Source: VMCP01 sp964415065
GTDB taxonomy: Bacteria; Bacteroidota; Bacteroidia; NS11-12g; UBA955
Length of the DNA stretch: 64,000 nt
NCBI GenBank assembly: GCA_964415065.1
Contig: CAYPYX010000006.1
Coordinates: forward strand, 1-64,000
Direction: 5' to 3'
A model generated the notes under the pieces. It was not told where the DNA came from and did not search any database. It saw nothing but the letters and a program-made list of their open reading frames with translations. The translations under genes were made by a program, and so were the position numbers. Every line of letters begins with the position of its first letter. The stretch's first letter is position 1. Positions 43,108-51,347 of the stretch are shown here, piece after piece.

Positions 43108-46100
43108 TCATTTTAAAAACTCGTTCAACCGCATCAAAGCCAAGCGATTGGACGTCTTGGATTCTGTTTGCCCCACAATTTTTTTAAGTTTATTCTGTTG
43201 GTATAGAACGAACCGTTGTGGGATTTCATTTTTATTGTCTTTTAATTCGTTGAAAGCTAGTTTTTTAATGAGTTCGAGTTTGTCGTAACATTCACCCAAG
43301 GATAAGTTGAAATAAGCACCACCGGTTAATGCAAAAATATCTGGAGCTTTCATGCGATTCTCGAATTCCAATGCAGAAAAAAGTTCATCTGTTAAGGATT
43401 CCGACAAACCCTCGGATAATTGCGTTAAAATTTCATTGCGATGGTCGGGGATGAGTGGCAAGAAAAAGAACTTATTCCACAATTCTTCTTCAAAACGGTT
43501 AAACTCTTCGGATAAGCGAACTTTTGATTTGATTTTATGGTAAGAACGCTCATACATAGTAAATAAGAACAATGTATTTCTAGAAAGTAAATGACGGTCT
43601 TTTATAGGTAAAAGTACATCTACTTCGTTAGATATTTGTCCGTCTACTGGCATTGCACGTAATTGTGAGATCAAATGATTTTTGGCAAATACCATCATCA
43701 TTGAATCTAGAAACCACTCCGATCTAGCATCGAAATTTATCGGTTTTGAGTTTAATCGATTGCTGTAAAAATGCAAATAAGGGTCCCAGTACATTTTTTT
43801 GAAAACCATTCTCAAAGAATCTAATTCGTTTAACGAGTAATTGCGAGAAAAATCCAAGGGAAGGGAGCTAGGTTCAAAAACGAATTTGTGATTCTTGTTT
43901 CTGGTGCTAGAAGATTCAATCTTGGATTGCTTTTTTGAGTTTTCATTCACATCGCCTACATCCTCTGAATCCATTCTGTTTGAAAGGGCGTGTTGGGAAA
44001 TCAAGGTTCGAATAAGCTCCGATTTAGACTCACTGTTGGAGTTGCTGTTTACCGCATTTTCAATGTATTTGATCGATTTATTCCGTAGTTCTTCCATAGA
44101 AGAATTGGAGGTTAATTCTGCATAAATTTCCTGATTCAAAGCAAAGTTTACGAGTTCAGAAGATGACCAACTGATTAAATTCTTATTTTTTGCAGAGTAG
44201 TTAATTAAAAACAACTTGTTAAGCAATTCCAATTGAACTTCTTCAGCAATGCTGTTTGATTCTCTCAAAACCGATAAAGGAGGATAGATGGTCCAACTCG
44301 AATTTTGTTGTTTTTCAGATTCTTGATGAACGTGTTTAGCAATGCTAACTAATGTTGAGTTTTGGAAATTCAAAGCAATGCTATCGAGTGCAGTATTGGG
44401 TATTTCTTTGGGCCAAAAGTTCGGCGAAACGTATAAATATCCCCCGAAAAACATAGATAAATACTTGTATTTAAAGCAATCAGGTGCAACCGAAATATTG
44501 TTGTATCCGAGGTCAAACAAATACTCTGGCGTCCAAATGTGGTATTGGTGAGCCGTATTTGAATTACTAGACTCGCGTTCTTGAATGCGATTGCCCATAG
44601 CCAACGGGTAATTGGGCGAAATATCGTCCGATAACAGTGTATTTTTGGGGTCTATGATTAAAAAATCCGGAAGCGTTTCTCCTAAATAAATAGAATAATT
44701 AATTTTATCCGCTTGGGTGTAGATTGTTGTGTCGTGAAACGTTGAAATGCGATTGCGATCGGAGTTAAGTTTGCCCCATTCAATCGGAAGTGCCACGGTT
44801 TTATTGACACCGTAGTAGTACTCAGTTAATTTAGGTCCTTCAGGCATTTCGAGGTCCGAAGAAGCCGACGACATATTAGCGTAGGAATGAATGTATAAGC
44901 GATATCCTTTTTGGGTTGGGGACATTGTGTCGCGGCCAATGTAATAATCGACGCTCAACTTTCCTCCTGAATAGTACCAAGAATTGAAAAAGTCGTCCAT
45001 ATTTCTACCTGTAACTTGTTCTATGACTTTTTTCCAGTCGTTGGTATTAGCCGTTTTAAAGCCGTGCTGCGTTAGGTAGGTTTTCATGGATAAACGGAAA
45101 TTATCATCGCCGATATAATTTCGAAGCATGTGTAAAATTGCCGCGCCTTTGTTATAGCGAACATCATCGAATTGTTCGTCGGGATTGGCGTAATAATGAT
45201 TCACTAGGGATTTAAAATGGGCATCATCTGAAATTTGGGAATTGGAATTCATCCAAGAAATGGCATTGTCGAAACCATATTTATGTTCTCTCCATAAAAA
45301 CTCCCCGTAGGTTGCAAAACTTTCATTCAATGTGAGGTCGGACCAATTTTCGCACGTTGCTAAATCCCCGAACCAATGGTGAAATAACTCATGGGAAACG
45401 TAGTCTTCCATGTCGTTTTCTGAATCCATCAAGCGTTCATTATGCACAACGCAGCTGGTGTTTTCCATGGCACCGCTCACAAAATCTCGAACGCTCACTT
45501 GGTCAAATTTTCCCCAAGGAAAGTCGACACCCGTGTAATTTGAAAAGAAATCAATCATTTCTGCGGTATGTTTGAAATGATTGTAAGCTGCATTTTGAAA
45601 AGCAGGTTCCACGAAACTGTTCACAGGAATCTGAGTTTTTGCAGAGCGAACATTTTGTTCGGTTTTTACCCAATTCCCTAAGCCCAACATGGTTAAGTAA
45701 ACGGAATGCGGTTTCTCCATGATCCACCAATCCGTTTTTTCTTTAGATTGGGGGATGTTTTTGCTGCTCATTAATTTCCCGTTGCTGATGGAAATCATCG
45801 TGTCGGGATAGGTAATCTGAAGTGTTTGGGTATGTTTTTGACTGGGATGATCCAAAGTAGGGAACCATCTAGATGAAGCATGAGTTTCGCCTTGTGTCCA
45901 AAATTGACGAGGGAATACTGGATGTTTCAAGTCGTGATTAATGAAATATGCTCCTTTATCCGATGATATTGCTGTTCCGGCAGTAGTAGATTTATTGTGT
46001 ACCGAACGTTCGGGATTTGCGGTGTATGCAATAATTAATCGAATGGATTTATTTCTGCTAATTCCGAATGGAAGAGCAATTTTAAGGGTAAGTGAATCCT

Positions 46101-46686
46101 TATAATCCCATTGAATGGGCAGCCAAGTGCTGTTGGAAGTATGCCTAAACTCAATGTTTTTTACCGAAGTATCAGAACCTAGTTGTTTGGGTTTGGTGGT
46201 AAGTGGTTCTAATTTGTGTTCTGGAACTCGAATATTTAACTGTTTGAAATTGGGTTTCAGGTTTGCAGAAAGTGTATCTAACCAAACTTGGTGAATATCC
46301 ATTCCTTGCGCATTCAATTCAATGCGATTTAGCTGGGGATGGTAGTTGTTGGATAAAATCAACGAGGCATAGCCATTTACGGTTTGTTGTTCCCAGTTAA
46401 GAAAAAGGTCCAAATCGGTATGATTGAGTGTCCAGATTTTATCGGGTGTTTTTTGATAGGGTTTGGTTACATCGTTCTGGAAAGTAGAAGATTTGTAAAT
46501 GAATCCCAAGTTGTTTTGAGATGATGGATTTTCATTCTCTAAATTAGCAATTGCATTGGAAACAGCATTGTCTAGTTTTGACTTAGGAGTTTTACAACCC
46601 CAGTGAAGTAAACTAGAAAGTAAAAAGGTGCTGCCTAGCATTAAAAATCGGGTATATACCGAGAAATGGTTAACGTTTTTACTCAT
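43108..46686 (-). CDS. M1-family aminopeptidase, lipoprotein form with extended C-terminus
   Basis: This 1192-residue zinc peptidase begins with a lipobox (LLSSLLHWGC, Cys about 31), so it is probably an outer-membrane or periplasmic lipoprotein. The exopeptidase motif GAMEN is at about 404-408 and the zinc motif HELFHHWFGD at about 430-439, with the third ligand Glu in LTLNESFATYGEF about 19 residues later. It therefore should cleave N-terminal residues from peptides. It is longer than most M1 enzymes (about 600-900). The region about 800-1192 is Ser/Asn/Glu-rich and helical. It follows aroE by 24 bases. A near-perfect copy of the recurring word lies at 44438-44450. Confidence 0.88.
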   Translation of the reverse strand: MSKNVNHFSVYTRFLMLGSTFLLSSLLHWGCKTPKSKLDNAVSNAIANLENENPSSQNNLGFIYKSSTFQNDVTKPYQKTPDKIWTLNHTDLDLFLNWEQQTVNGYASLILSNNYHPQLNRIELNAQGMDIHQVWLDTLSANLKPNFKQLNIRVPEHKLEPLTTKPKQLGSDTSVKNIEFRHTSNSTWLPIQWDYKDSLTLKIALPFGISRNKSIRLIIAYTANPERSVHNKSTTAGTAISSDKGAYFINHDLKHPVFPRQFWTQGETHASSRWFPTLDHPSQKHTQTLQITYPDTMISISNGKLMSSKNIPQSKEKTDWWIMEKPHSVYLTMLGLGNWVKTEQNVRSAKTQIPVNSFVEPAFQNAAYNHFKHTAEMIDFFSNYTGVDFPWGKFDQVSVRDFVSGAMENTSCVVHNERLMDSENDMEDYVSHELFHHWFGDLATCENWSDLTLNESFATYGEFLWREHKYGFDNAISWMNSNSQISDDAHFKSLVNHYYANPDEQFDDVRYNKGAAILHMLRNYIGDDNFRLSMKTYLTQHGFKTANTNDWKKVIEQVTGRNMDDFFNSWYYSGGKLSVDYYIGRDTMSPTQKGYRLYIHSYANMSSASSDLEMPEGPKLTEYYYGVNKTVALPIEWGKLNSDRNRISTFHDTTIYTQADKINYSIYLGETLPDFLIIDPKNTLLSDDISPNYPLAMGNRIQERESSNSNTAHQYHIWTPEYLFDLGYNNISVAPDCFKYKYLSMFFGGYLYVSPNFWPKEIPNTALDSIALNFQNSTLVSIAKHVHQESEKQQNSSWTIYPPLSVLRESNSIAEEVQLELLNKLFLINYSAKNKNLISWSSSELVNFALNQEIYAELTSNSSMEELRNKSIKYIENAVNSNSNSESKSELIRTLISQHALSNRMDSEDVGDVNENSKKQSKIESSSTRNKNHKFVFEPSSLPLDFSRNYSLNELDSLRMVFKKMYWDPYLHFYSNRLNSKPINFDARSEWFLDSMMMVFAKNHLISQLRAMPVDGQISNEVDVLLPIKDRHLLSRNTLFLFTMYERSYHKIKSKVRLSEEFNRFEEELWNKFFFLPLIPDHRNEILTQLSEGLSESLTDELFSALEFENRMKAPDIFALTGGAYFNLSLGECYDKLELIKKLAFNELKDNKNEIPQRFVLYQQNKLKKIVGQTESKTSNRLALMRLNEFLK
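44438..44450 (+). repeat. Recurrent word, copy 3 (TATCCCCCGAAAA, in M1 peptidase gene)
   Basis: Twelve of 13 bases match the consensus; it lies on the template side of the minus-strand gene, encoding part of FFGGYLY. Confidence 0.55.
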
Positions 46687-46710
46687 AATCTAAGGAAATG
46701 TAAAGGTCGT

Positions 46711-47676
46711 TTATTTTTTGAAAATCTCCCAAGCTTTTTCTGCCTGCTTTTGAAGCATGGAAAGTCCATTGATTCCTATTAAGCCACGTATTTTGGCTTC
46801 TCGGAGTAGTTGGGTTTCTTGGGGATTGTAAACCAAATCAATGAATTGAGTGCTTTGAGGTAGTTTGTTCCACGGTATCGGGGGACAACTGTCCACATTG
46901 GGCCACATCCCCAAAGGTGTGGTATTGATGATCAATGTGTTTTCTTGAAATTCTGAATTTAGAAACTCCTCATAGTTGATAGTTCTGAAATTGAATTGTG
47001 AGTTCGAAAACTCATCTGCAATTCCCTTAATTTCTTTTGTCGTGAAATTCGGTTCGGAGCTTGCACTATAGATCTGATTAATAGAATTAATCCCCTCCTT
47101 TAAATTTCGACTTACCTTTTTAAAGGGTATCTGGCAACTTGTCAAAACGGCTGCAACGGCTTTGGAAGAACCACCCGTTCCAAGTACATAAGCACAATCG
47201 AATTGCTGATGAGGAAGGGATTTTAATGCGAATTCAAAACCGTCAAAATCCGTGTTGTATCCGATTAATTGAAGGTTGGATTCGATTTCCGATTCAACGA
47301 TGGGTCCAGGTTCATTGGTTAATTCAAATCCATATTTAATGTTACGAGCATCTTTCTTTGGGGGATGCGTATTTGAAACGTCCGTCGAGTTTCGGATGAT
47401 TTTCACCGTATTTACAGCTCCAATGGCTTTAGCCTTGGGGTCGACCTCGTCTAAATATTGAAAAATTTCCTTTTTGTAGGGTATAGTTACATTGAATCCA
47501 CCGAGTAGTGGATTTTGTGCGATTAATTGTGGCAGTTCGCCAATTTTGTTAAGTTCGAATAGTTGATATTGAGCATCCGAAATACCTTCCCCCGAAAAGA
47601 AACCTGCAAAAATGTCTGGACTTTTCGAATGGGAAATAGGTTTTCCGATTAATCCAAGTCGGATTATTTTTTCCAT
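46711..47676 (-). CDS. aroE: Shikimate dehydrogenase with two insertions
   Basis: AroE reduces 3-dehydroshikimate to shikimate with NADPH in aromatic amino-acid synthesis. The 321-residue protein has GKPISHSKSPDIF (substrate serines), NVTIPYKKEI (catalytic Lys), GAVNTV, GYNTDFDGFEF, the cofactor loop GTGGSSKAVA, NTTPLGMWP and a normal C-terminus. Compared with the usual 245-270 residues it has a hydrophilic insertion of about 40 residues (95-136) between GAVNTVKII and LIGYNTD, and another (about 190-220) after KKVSRNLK. The first insertion contains a CATCCCCCAA variant; a second variant lies near the N-terminus. It overlaps dedA by 13 bases. Confidence 0.92.
   Translation of the reverse strand: MEKIIRLGLIGKPISHSKSPDIFAGFFSGEGISDAQYQLFELNKIGELPQLIAQNPLLGGFNVTIPYKKEIFQYLDEVDPKAKAIGAVNTVKIIRNSTDVSNTHPPKKDARNIKYGFELTNEPGPIVESEIESNLQLIGYNTDFDGFEFALKSLPHQQFDCAYVLGTGGSSKAVAAVLTSCQIPFKKVSRNLKEGINSINQIYSASSEPNFTTKEIKGIADEFSNSQFNFRTINYEEFLNSEFQENTLIINTTPLGMWPNVDSCPPIPWNKLPQSTQFIDLVYNPQETQLLREAKIRGLIGINGLSMLQKQAEKAWEIFKK
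47586..47598 (+). repeat. Recurrent word, copy 4 (CTTCCCCCGAAAA, in aroE)
   Basis: Twelve of 13 bases match the consensus; it encodes part of FFSGEG in aroE, on the template side. Confidence 0.5.
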
Positions 47677-48311
47677 TTAGATTGAAGGTATTTATAAATC
47701 ATCGGAGCAATAGAGAATCCAATGATGGCAAATACTACGGTTTCAAAATTGTTTTTAACCCAAGGCAAATCGCCTACGGCGTAACCTAATAAAGTGATGG
47801 AAGTGACCCATAAAACAGCTCCTGAAATGCAGTAGCCAATGAACTTGCGGTAGGTCATTGAACCCATTCCGGCAGCAAAGGGTGCAAAAGTTCTGACTAT
47901 GGGGACAAATCGTGCCATAATAAGGGTGTATCCTCCGTGTTTTTCGTAGAACTCTTCCGTTTTAGTGAGGTATTCTCGTTTCAAAAACCTCCATTTTAAG
48001 TCAAAAATTCGAGTGCCTATTTTGGAGCCAATGAAGTAATTGGTGTTATCGCCTAACAACGCGGCAAATATGAGCAATGGAATGAGGTAATATACGTTCA
48101 GCGTGTCGTCGAGGGCGGCAATGCTACCAGCGGCAAAAAGCAGAGAATCACCTGGGAGAAAGGGCATCAGTACCAATCCGGTTTCAACAAAGATGATAGC
48201 AAATAGGATGAAATAAGTCAATGTCTTGTACGTGCCTACTATTTCTTGCAATTTATCGTCTAAATGCAAAAGCCAATCTTGTGCTAAATCTAAAATGGAA
48301 AGTAATGTCAT
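47664..48311 (-). CDS. DedA-family membrane protein
   Basis: This 215-residue inner-membrane protein belongs to the DedA/VTT family, which includes undecaprenyl-phosphate flippases and phospholipid scramblases. Family marks are VETGLVLMPFLPGDSLLFAAG (about 42-62), the re-entrant FARFVPIVRTFAPFAAGM-like segment (MARFVPIVRT, 130-140) with the functional arginine pair, and about five hydrophobic segments. It is the first gene of a dedA-aroE-M1 peptidase run; the overlap with aroE suggests co-expression. A polyprenyl-phosphate role is possible but not shown. Confidence 0.88.
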   Translation of the reverse strand: MTLLSILDLAQDWLLHLDDKLQEIVGTYKTLTYFILFAIIFVETGLVLMPFLPGDSLLFAAGSIAALDDTLNVYYLIPLLIFAALLGDNTNYFIGSKIGTRIFDLKWRFLKREYLTKTEEFYEKHGGYTLIMARFVPIVRTFAPFAAGMGSMTYRKFIGYCISGAVLWVTSITLLGYAVGDLPWVKNNFETVVFAIIGFSIAPMIYKYLQSKWKK

Positions 48312-48389
48312 AGTAAAAATCGGTGCAAAGGTGCGTTTTTTTCTTGAATTTATGGGAAAAGGAGTACATTTGATAGACTAAATACGTGT

Positions 48390-48397
48390 TATTTTTG
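48390..48397 (+). promoter_or_regulatory. -7 box (TATTTTTG) for the small lipoprotein gene
   Basis: An exact TAnnTTTG match 16 bases before the ATG at 48413. Confidence 0.45.
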
Positions 48398-48412
48398 TTT
48401 AAACAATATACT

Positions 48413-48541
48413 ATGAAACGCTATAAATGGATTGCTTTATTGTTGTGTGTGGGAGTTTTGAGCACGACTGTGTCATCTTGTGGAAGTAAAAACTACAAAT
48501 CTCGTACACAGAAAAAGGGAGGTTGCAACTGCGGGTTCTAA
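48413..48541 (+). CDS. Small lipoprotein, 42 residues
   Basis: A short open frame with clear lipoprotein design: MKRYKW start, hydrophobic core IALLLCVGVL, lipobox TVSSC with Cys23, then a basic tail ending KKGGCNCGF. The mature peptide would have only 20 residues, with a C-terminal CNC pair that could bind metal or form a disulfide. Its own -7 box lies 16 bases upstream, and ahcY begins 32 bases downstream with a separate box. The family is not one I can name; short Cys-ending lipoproteins occur elsewhere in Bacteroidota. It is easily missed because of its size. Confidence 0.72.
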   Translation: MKRYKWIALLLCVGVLSTTVSSCGSKNYKSRTQKKGGCNCGF

Positions 48542-48549
48542 ATTTTTCG

Positions 48550-48557
48550 TAAATTTG
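48550..48557 (+). promoter_or_regulatory. -7 box (TAAATTTG) for ahcY
   Basis: An exact TAnnTTTG match 17 bases before the ATG at 48574. Confidence 0.5.
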
Positions 48558-48573
48558 CACTTTATTTTAAAAC

Positions 48574-49887
48574 ATGTCAACTAATTCAACATACATTCCT
48601 TACAAGGTAAAAGACATCACTCTCGCGGAGTGGGGTCGCAAAGAAATCAAAATGGCTGAAGCGGAAATGCCCGGTTTGATGGCATTAAGAGCTGAATATG
48701 GCCAATCAAAGCCATTGAGTGGTGCTCGCATCGCTGGTTGCTTACACATGACGATTCAGACTGCTGTTTTGATTGAAACATTGGTAGAATTGGGTGCTGA
48801 TGTAACTTGGAGTTCTTGTAATATTTTCTCAACTCAAGATCACGCAGCTGCGGCAATTGCTGCTGCTGGTATTCCCGTTTATGCTTGGAAAGGCATGACC
48901 GAAGAAGAATTCGATTGGTGTATCGAACAAACTTTATTTTTCGGTGAAGACCGTCAACCACTCAATATGATTTTGGACGATGGTGGTGATTTAACCAATA
49001 TGGTTTTGGATCGTTATCCTGAATTGGTTGCTGCTATTAAGGGTATCTCTGAAGAAACTACAACTGGTGTTCACCGTTTGTACGAGCGTGTTGTGAACGG
49101 AACTTTGCCAATTCCTGCAATCAATATCAACGACTCTGTAACTAAGAGTAAATTTGATAACAAATACGGTTGTAAAGAAAGTTTGGTGGATGAAATTCGC
49201 CGTGCAACCGATATTATGATGGCTGGTAAAGTGGCTGTTGTTTGTGGTTACGGTGATGTTGGAAAAGGTTCTGCTGAAAGTTTAAGAGGAGCGGGTGCAC
49301 GTGTAATCGTAACTGAAATCGATCCGATTTGTGCTTTACAAGCAGCTATGGATGGTTTTCAAGTTTTGCGCTTAGAAACTGCTATTCCTCAAGCAAATAT
49401 CGTAGTAACCGCTACAGGTAACTGTAACATCGTTTCTGAAAAGCATTTCCGTATGATGAACGATAAAACGATCGTTTGTAACATCGGGCACTTCGATAAC
49501 GAAATCGATATGGCTTGGTTGAATAAAAATTACGGCAACACCAAATATACCATTAAACCACAGGTGGATGTATTTAACGTTGATTCTAAAGAAATCATCG
49601 TTTTAGCAGAAGGTCGTTTGGTGAATTTGGGTTGTGCAATGGGTCACCCAAGTTTCGTAATGAGTAACAGTTTCACGAACCAAACATTGGCGCAAATGGA
49701 ACTTTGGAACAACCACAGCAACTACGAAAATCAAGTTTACGTGCTTCCTAAACACTTGGATGAGAAAGTTGCACGTTTGCACTTGGCTCAAATTGGTGTG
49801 GAATTAACTGAATTAACCGCTGAGCAAGCTGATTACATTGGAGTTTCTGTAACTGGTCCGTTCAAACGCGACGAGTACCGCTACTAA
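48574..49887 (+). CDS. ahcY: Adenosylhomocysteinase
   Basis: The enzyme hydrolyses S-adenosylhomocysteine to adenosine and homocysteine, using tightly bound NAD, and so clears the product of SAM-dependent methylation. The 437-residue protein has family blocks GCLHMTIQTAVLIETL, SSCNIFSTQDHAAAAIA, the Lys-Asp catalytic region SVTKSKFDNKYGCKES, the NAD loop CGYGDVGKGSAESLRG, and the C-terminal FKRDEYRY. Codon use is visibly richer in GC at third positions than neighbours, consistent with high expression. It stands alone with its own promoter box. Confidence 0.97.
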   Translation: MSTNSTYIPYKVKDITLAEWGRKEIKMAEAEMPGLMALRAEYGQSKPLSGARIAGCLHMTIQTAVLIETLVELGADVTWSSCNIFSTQDHAAAAIAAAGIPVYAWKGMTEEEFDWCIEQTLFFGEDRQPLNMILDDGGDLTNMVLDRYPELVAAIKGISEETTTGVHRLYERVVNGTLPIPAININDSVTKSKFDNKYGCKESLVDEIRRATDIMMAGKVAVVCGYGDVGKGSAESLRGAGARVIVTEIDPICALQAAMDGFQVLRLETAIPQANIVVTATGNCNIVSEKHFRMMNDKTIVCNIGHFDNEIDMAWLNKNYGNTKYTIKPQVDVFNVDSKEIIVLAEGRLVNLGCAMGHPSFVMSNSFTNQTLAQMELWNNHSNYENQVYVLPKHLDEKVARLHLAQIGVELTELTAEQADYIGVSVTGPFKRDEYRY

Positions 49888-49937
49888 TAACTTTCAACGT
49901 ATTCTCTTGAATAAATGCACTTATGGGTGTATTTAAT

Positions 49938-51347
49938 TTAAGGATTACTGTACCACCGATACGGTTCCTTTGAAAGGCCTGGAAAATACTCAGGATTAAG
50001 ATTTTCAACACCGATCGGATATGCAAATGGAGCCCCTAAGAATTGATTGATTCCTAGGGGCTTTTTTATGGCCTCATTGGAATCATTTACAATGCAGAAC
50101 GTATTGATTTTAATCGTTTTTGCTCCGAGATTCGTCGTTTTTTTGCTCCAGTATGCTGAACGGATTATTGATTCATACGGTATGGCCCAATTGATTTTAA
50201 ATTGGTCCGGATGAAAGTATTCAGAAGAAACGGCTTTTTTCGGGGGATGGGAATTCTGAGTTAATTGAGCATCCAGCAGTTGCAGTCGCGTATGGTGGAA
50301 TAGGTAAGAGCGCCAAATAAAAGTACTTCCCCAGAAGAAACAAAATATTAGAATCATACGCAACATAGAATCTGGGTGTAATTGAAAAGTTCGATTGGAT
50401 CCGATTTTTAGTCGAATATTCTGGATAACACTCCAATTAATTGAATTACGGGTGACTAAAAACCACAAAATGGGGAGCATGGGAGCAAAGCTTTTTTGCA
50501 TCATCATGTCACTTTCTCCTTCGCGATATATGAATGCGAGAAATAGTGAAATTAGAATTCCAATTCCCAGTAGAAGTCGATTTTTCAAATCGCCAAATAA
50601 GAGAATAAGCAGACCTAAAATTAAGTAAGGCGTTGCCCATCCCCCGAAAAGGGAAGAAACAAAATAGTGGAATCCCCAACTTTGAAAAAAAGCCCAACAC
50701 TCTTGAAAATTTATTTTCTGAAGGATGCTTACTTCGTAGGGATTGGGAGGGATAATGGCTTGTTTGACAATGATTACAAGTGCGAAAAACAAGTAGTTTT
50801 TCCAATGATTTTTTTGGACTATGAGTACGAAAAAAAGTGCGGGAAGAATCCCCGGGTGCGCTAGATACGAAAGTGTAAGCCAAATGGTGGAACGAATGTG
50901 CTTTGGTTCCAATGCATACAATCCGGCAAAAATGAGTGCGGAAATCATTTCGCCCGTCCCCAAAAACTGAAAGTCAGGACCCGAAACAAGAAAAATGGCT
51001 GGAAAGTAAAGCAGTTGTAAACCCGTAATTCCTTCGTGATTTCTGCAAATACATTCGCTACAAATCCAAGCTAACGCTACGGGCGTAATGGATAGAATAA
51101 GGATAATGAAATTTACGGGAAGTCCAAGTTTAACTCCTAGATATGCCGGTGATAATACCAACCATTGAGTGTAACGATGGTGTTCTACAGCTGGAAATAA
51201 ATTGAGAATGTTAAAAGCCGTGAAAGCAGAGTCGGCGTAGAGGATTCTTTCCCAAGCCATGAGTGAAAAGGCTATGGTTAGAGCCACGAAAATCCAGCGG
51301 TGAGCTGGTTGCTTTTCTAGTAAAATCTTAAACTTCAGCCAATTCAT
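49938..51347 (-). CDS. Polytopic integral membrane protein, possible GT-C-like transferase
   Basis: This 469-residue protein has about ten hydrophobic helices over residues 15-345, then a soluble C-terminal part (about 350-469). The layout, with a short acidic/aromatic first loop (ERILYADSAFTAFNIL), is reminiscent of GT-C membrane glycosyltransferases, but no diagnostic motif is convincing. I do not assign a function. It overlaps the 3' end of parE by 20 bases, so the two are probably co-transcribed. Two perfect copies of the recurring CATCCCCCGAAAA word occur within this one gene, in opposite orientations, 401 bases apart. Confidence 0.6.
   Translation of the reverse strand: MNWLKFKILLEKQPAHRWIFVALTIAFSLMAWERILYADSAFTAFNILNLFPAVEHHRYTQWLVLSPAYLGVKLGLPVNFIILILSITPVALAWICSECICRNHEGITGLQLLYFPAIFLVSGPDFQFLGTGEMISALIFAGLYALEPKHIRSTIWLTLSYLAHPGILPALFFVLIVQKNHWKNYLFFALVIIVKQAIIPPNPYEVSILQKINFQECWAFFQSWGFHYFVSSLFGGWATPYLILGLLILLFGDLKNRLLLGIGILISLFLAFIYREGESDMMMQKSFAPMLPILWFLVTRNSINWSVIQNIRLKIGSNRTFQLHPDSMLRMILIFCFFWGSTFIWRSYLFHHTRLQLLDAQLTQNSHPPKKAVSSEYFHPDQFKINWAIPYESIIRSAYWSKKTTNLGAKTIKINTFCIVNDSNEAIKKPLGINQFLGAPFAYPIGVENLNPEYFPGLSKEPYRWYSNP
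50237..50249 (-). repeat. Recurrent word CATCCCCCGAAAA, copy 5
   Basis: Perfect copy on the minus strand, i.e. on the coding strand of the membrane-protein gene, in the hydrophilic segment SHPPKKAVSS after the last helix. Confidence 0.6.
50638..50650 (+). repeat. Recurrent word CATCCCCCGAAAA, copy 6
   Basis: Perfect copy on the plus strand, antisense to the membrane-protein gene, where it encodes LFGGWAT. The reading frame and orientation differ from copy 5. Confidence 0.6.
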
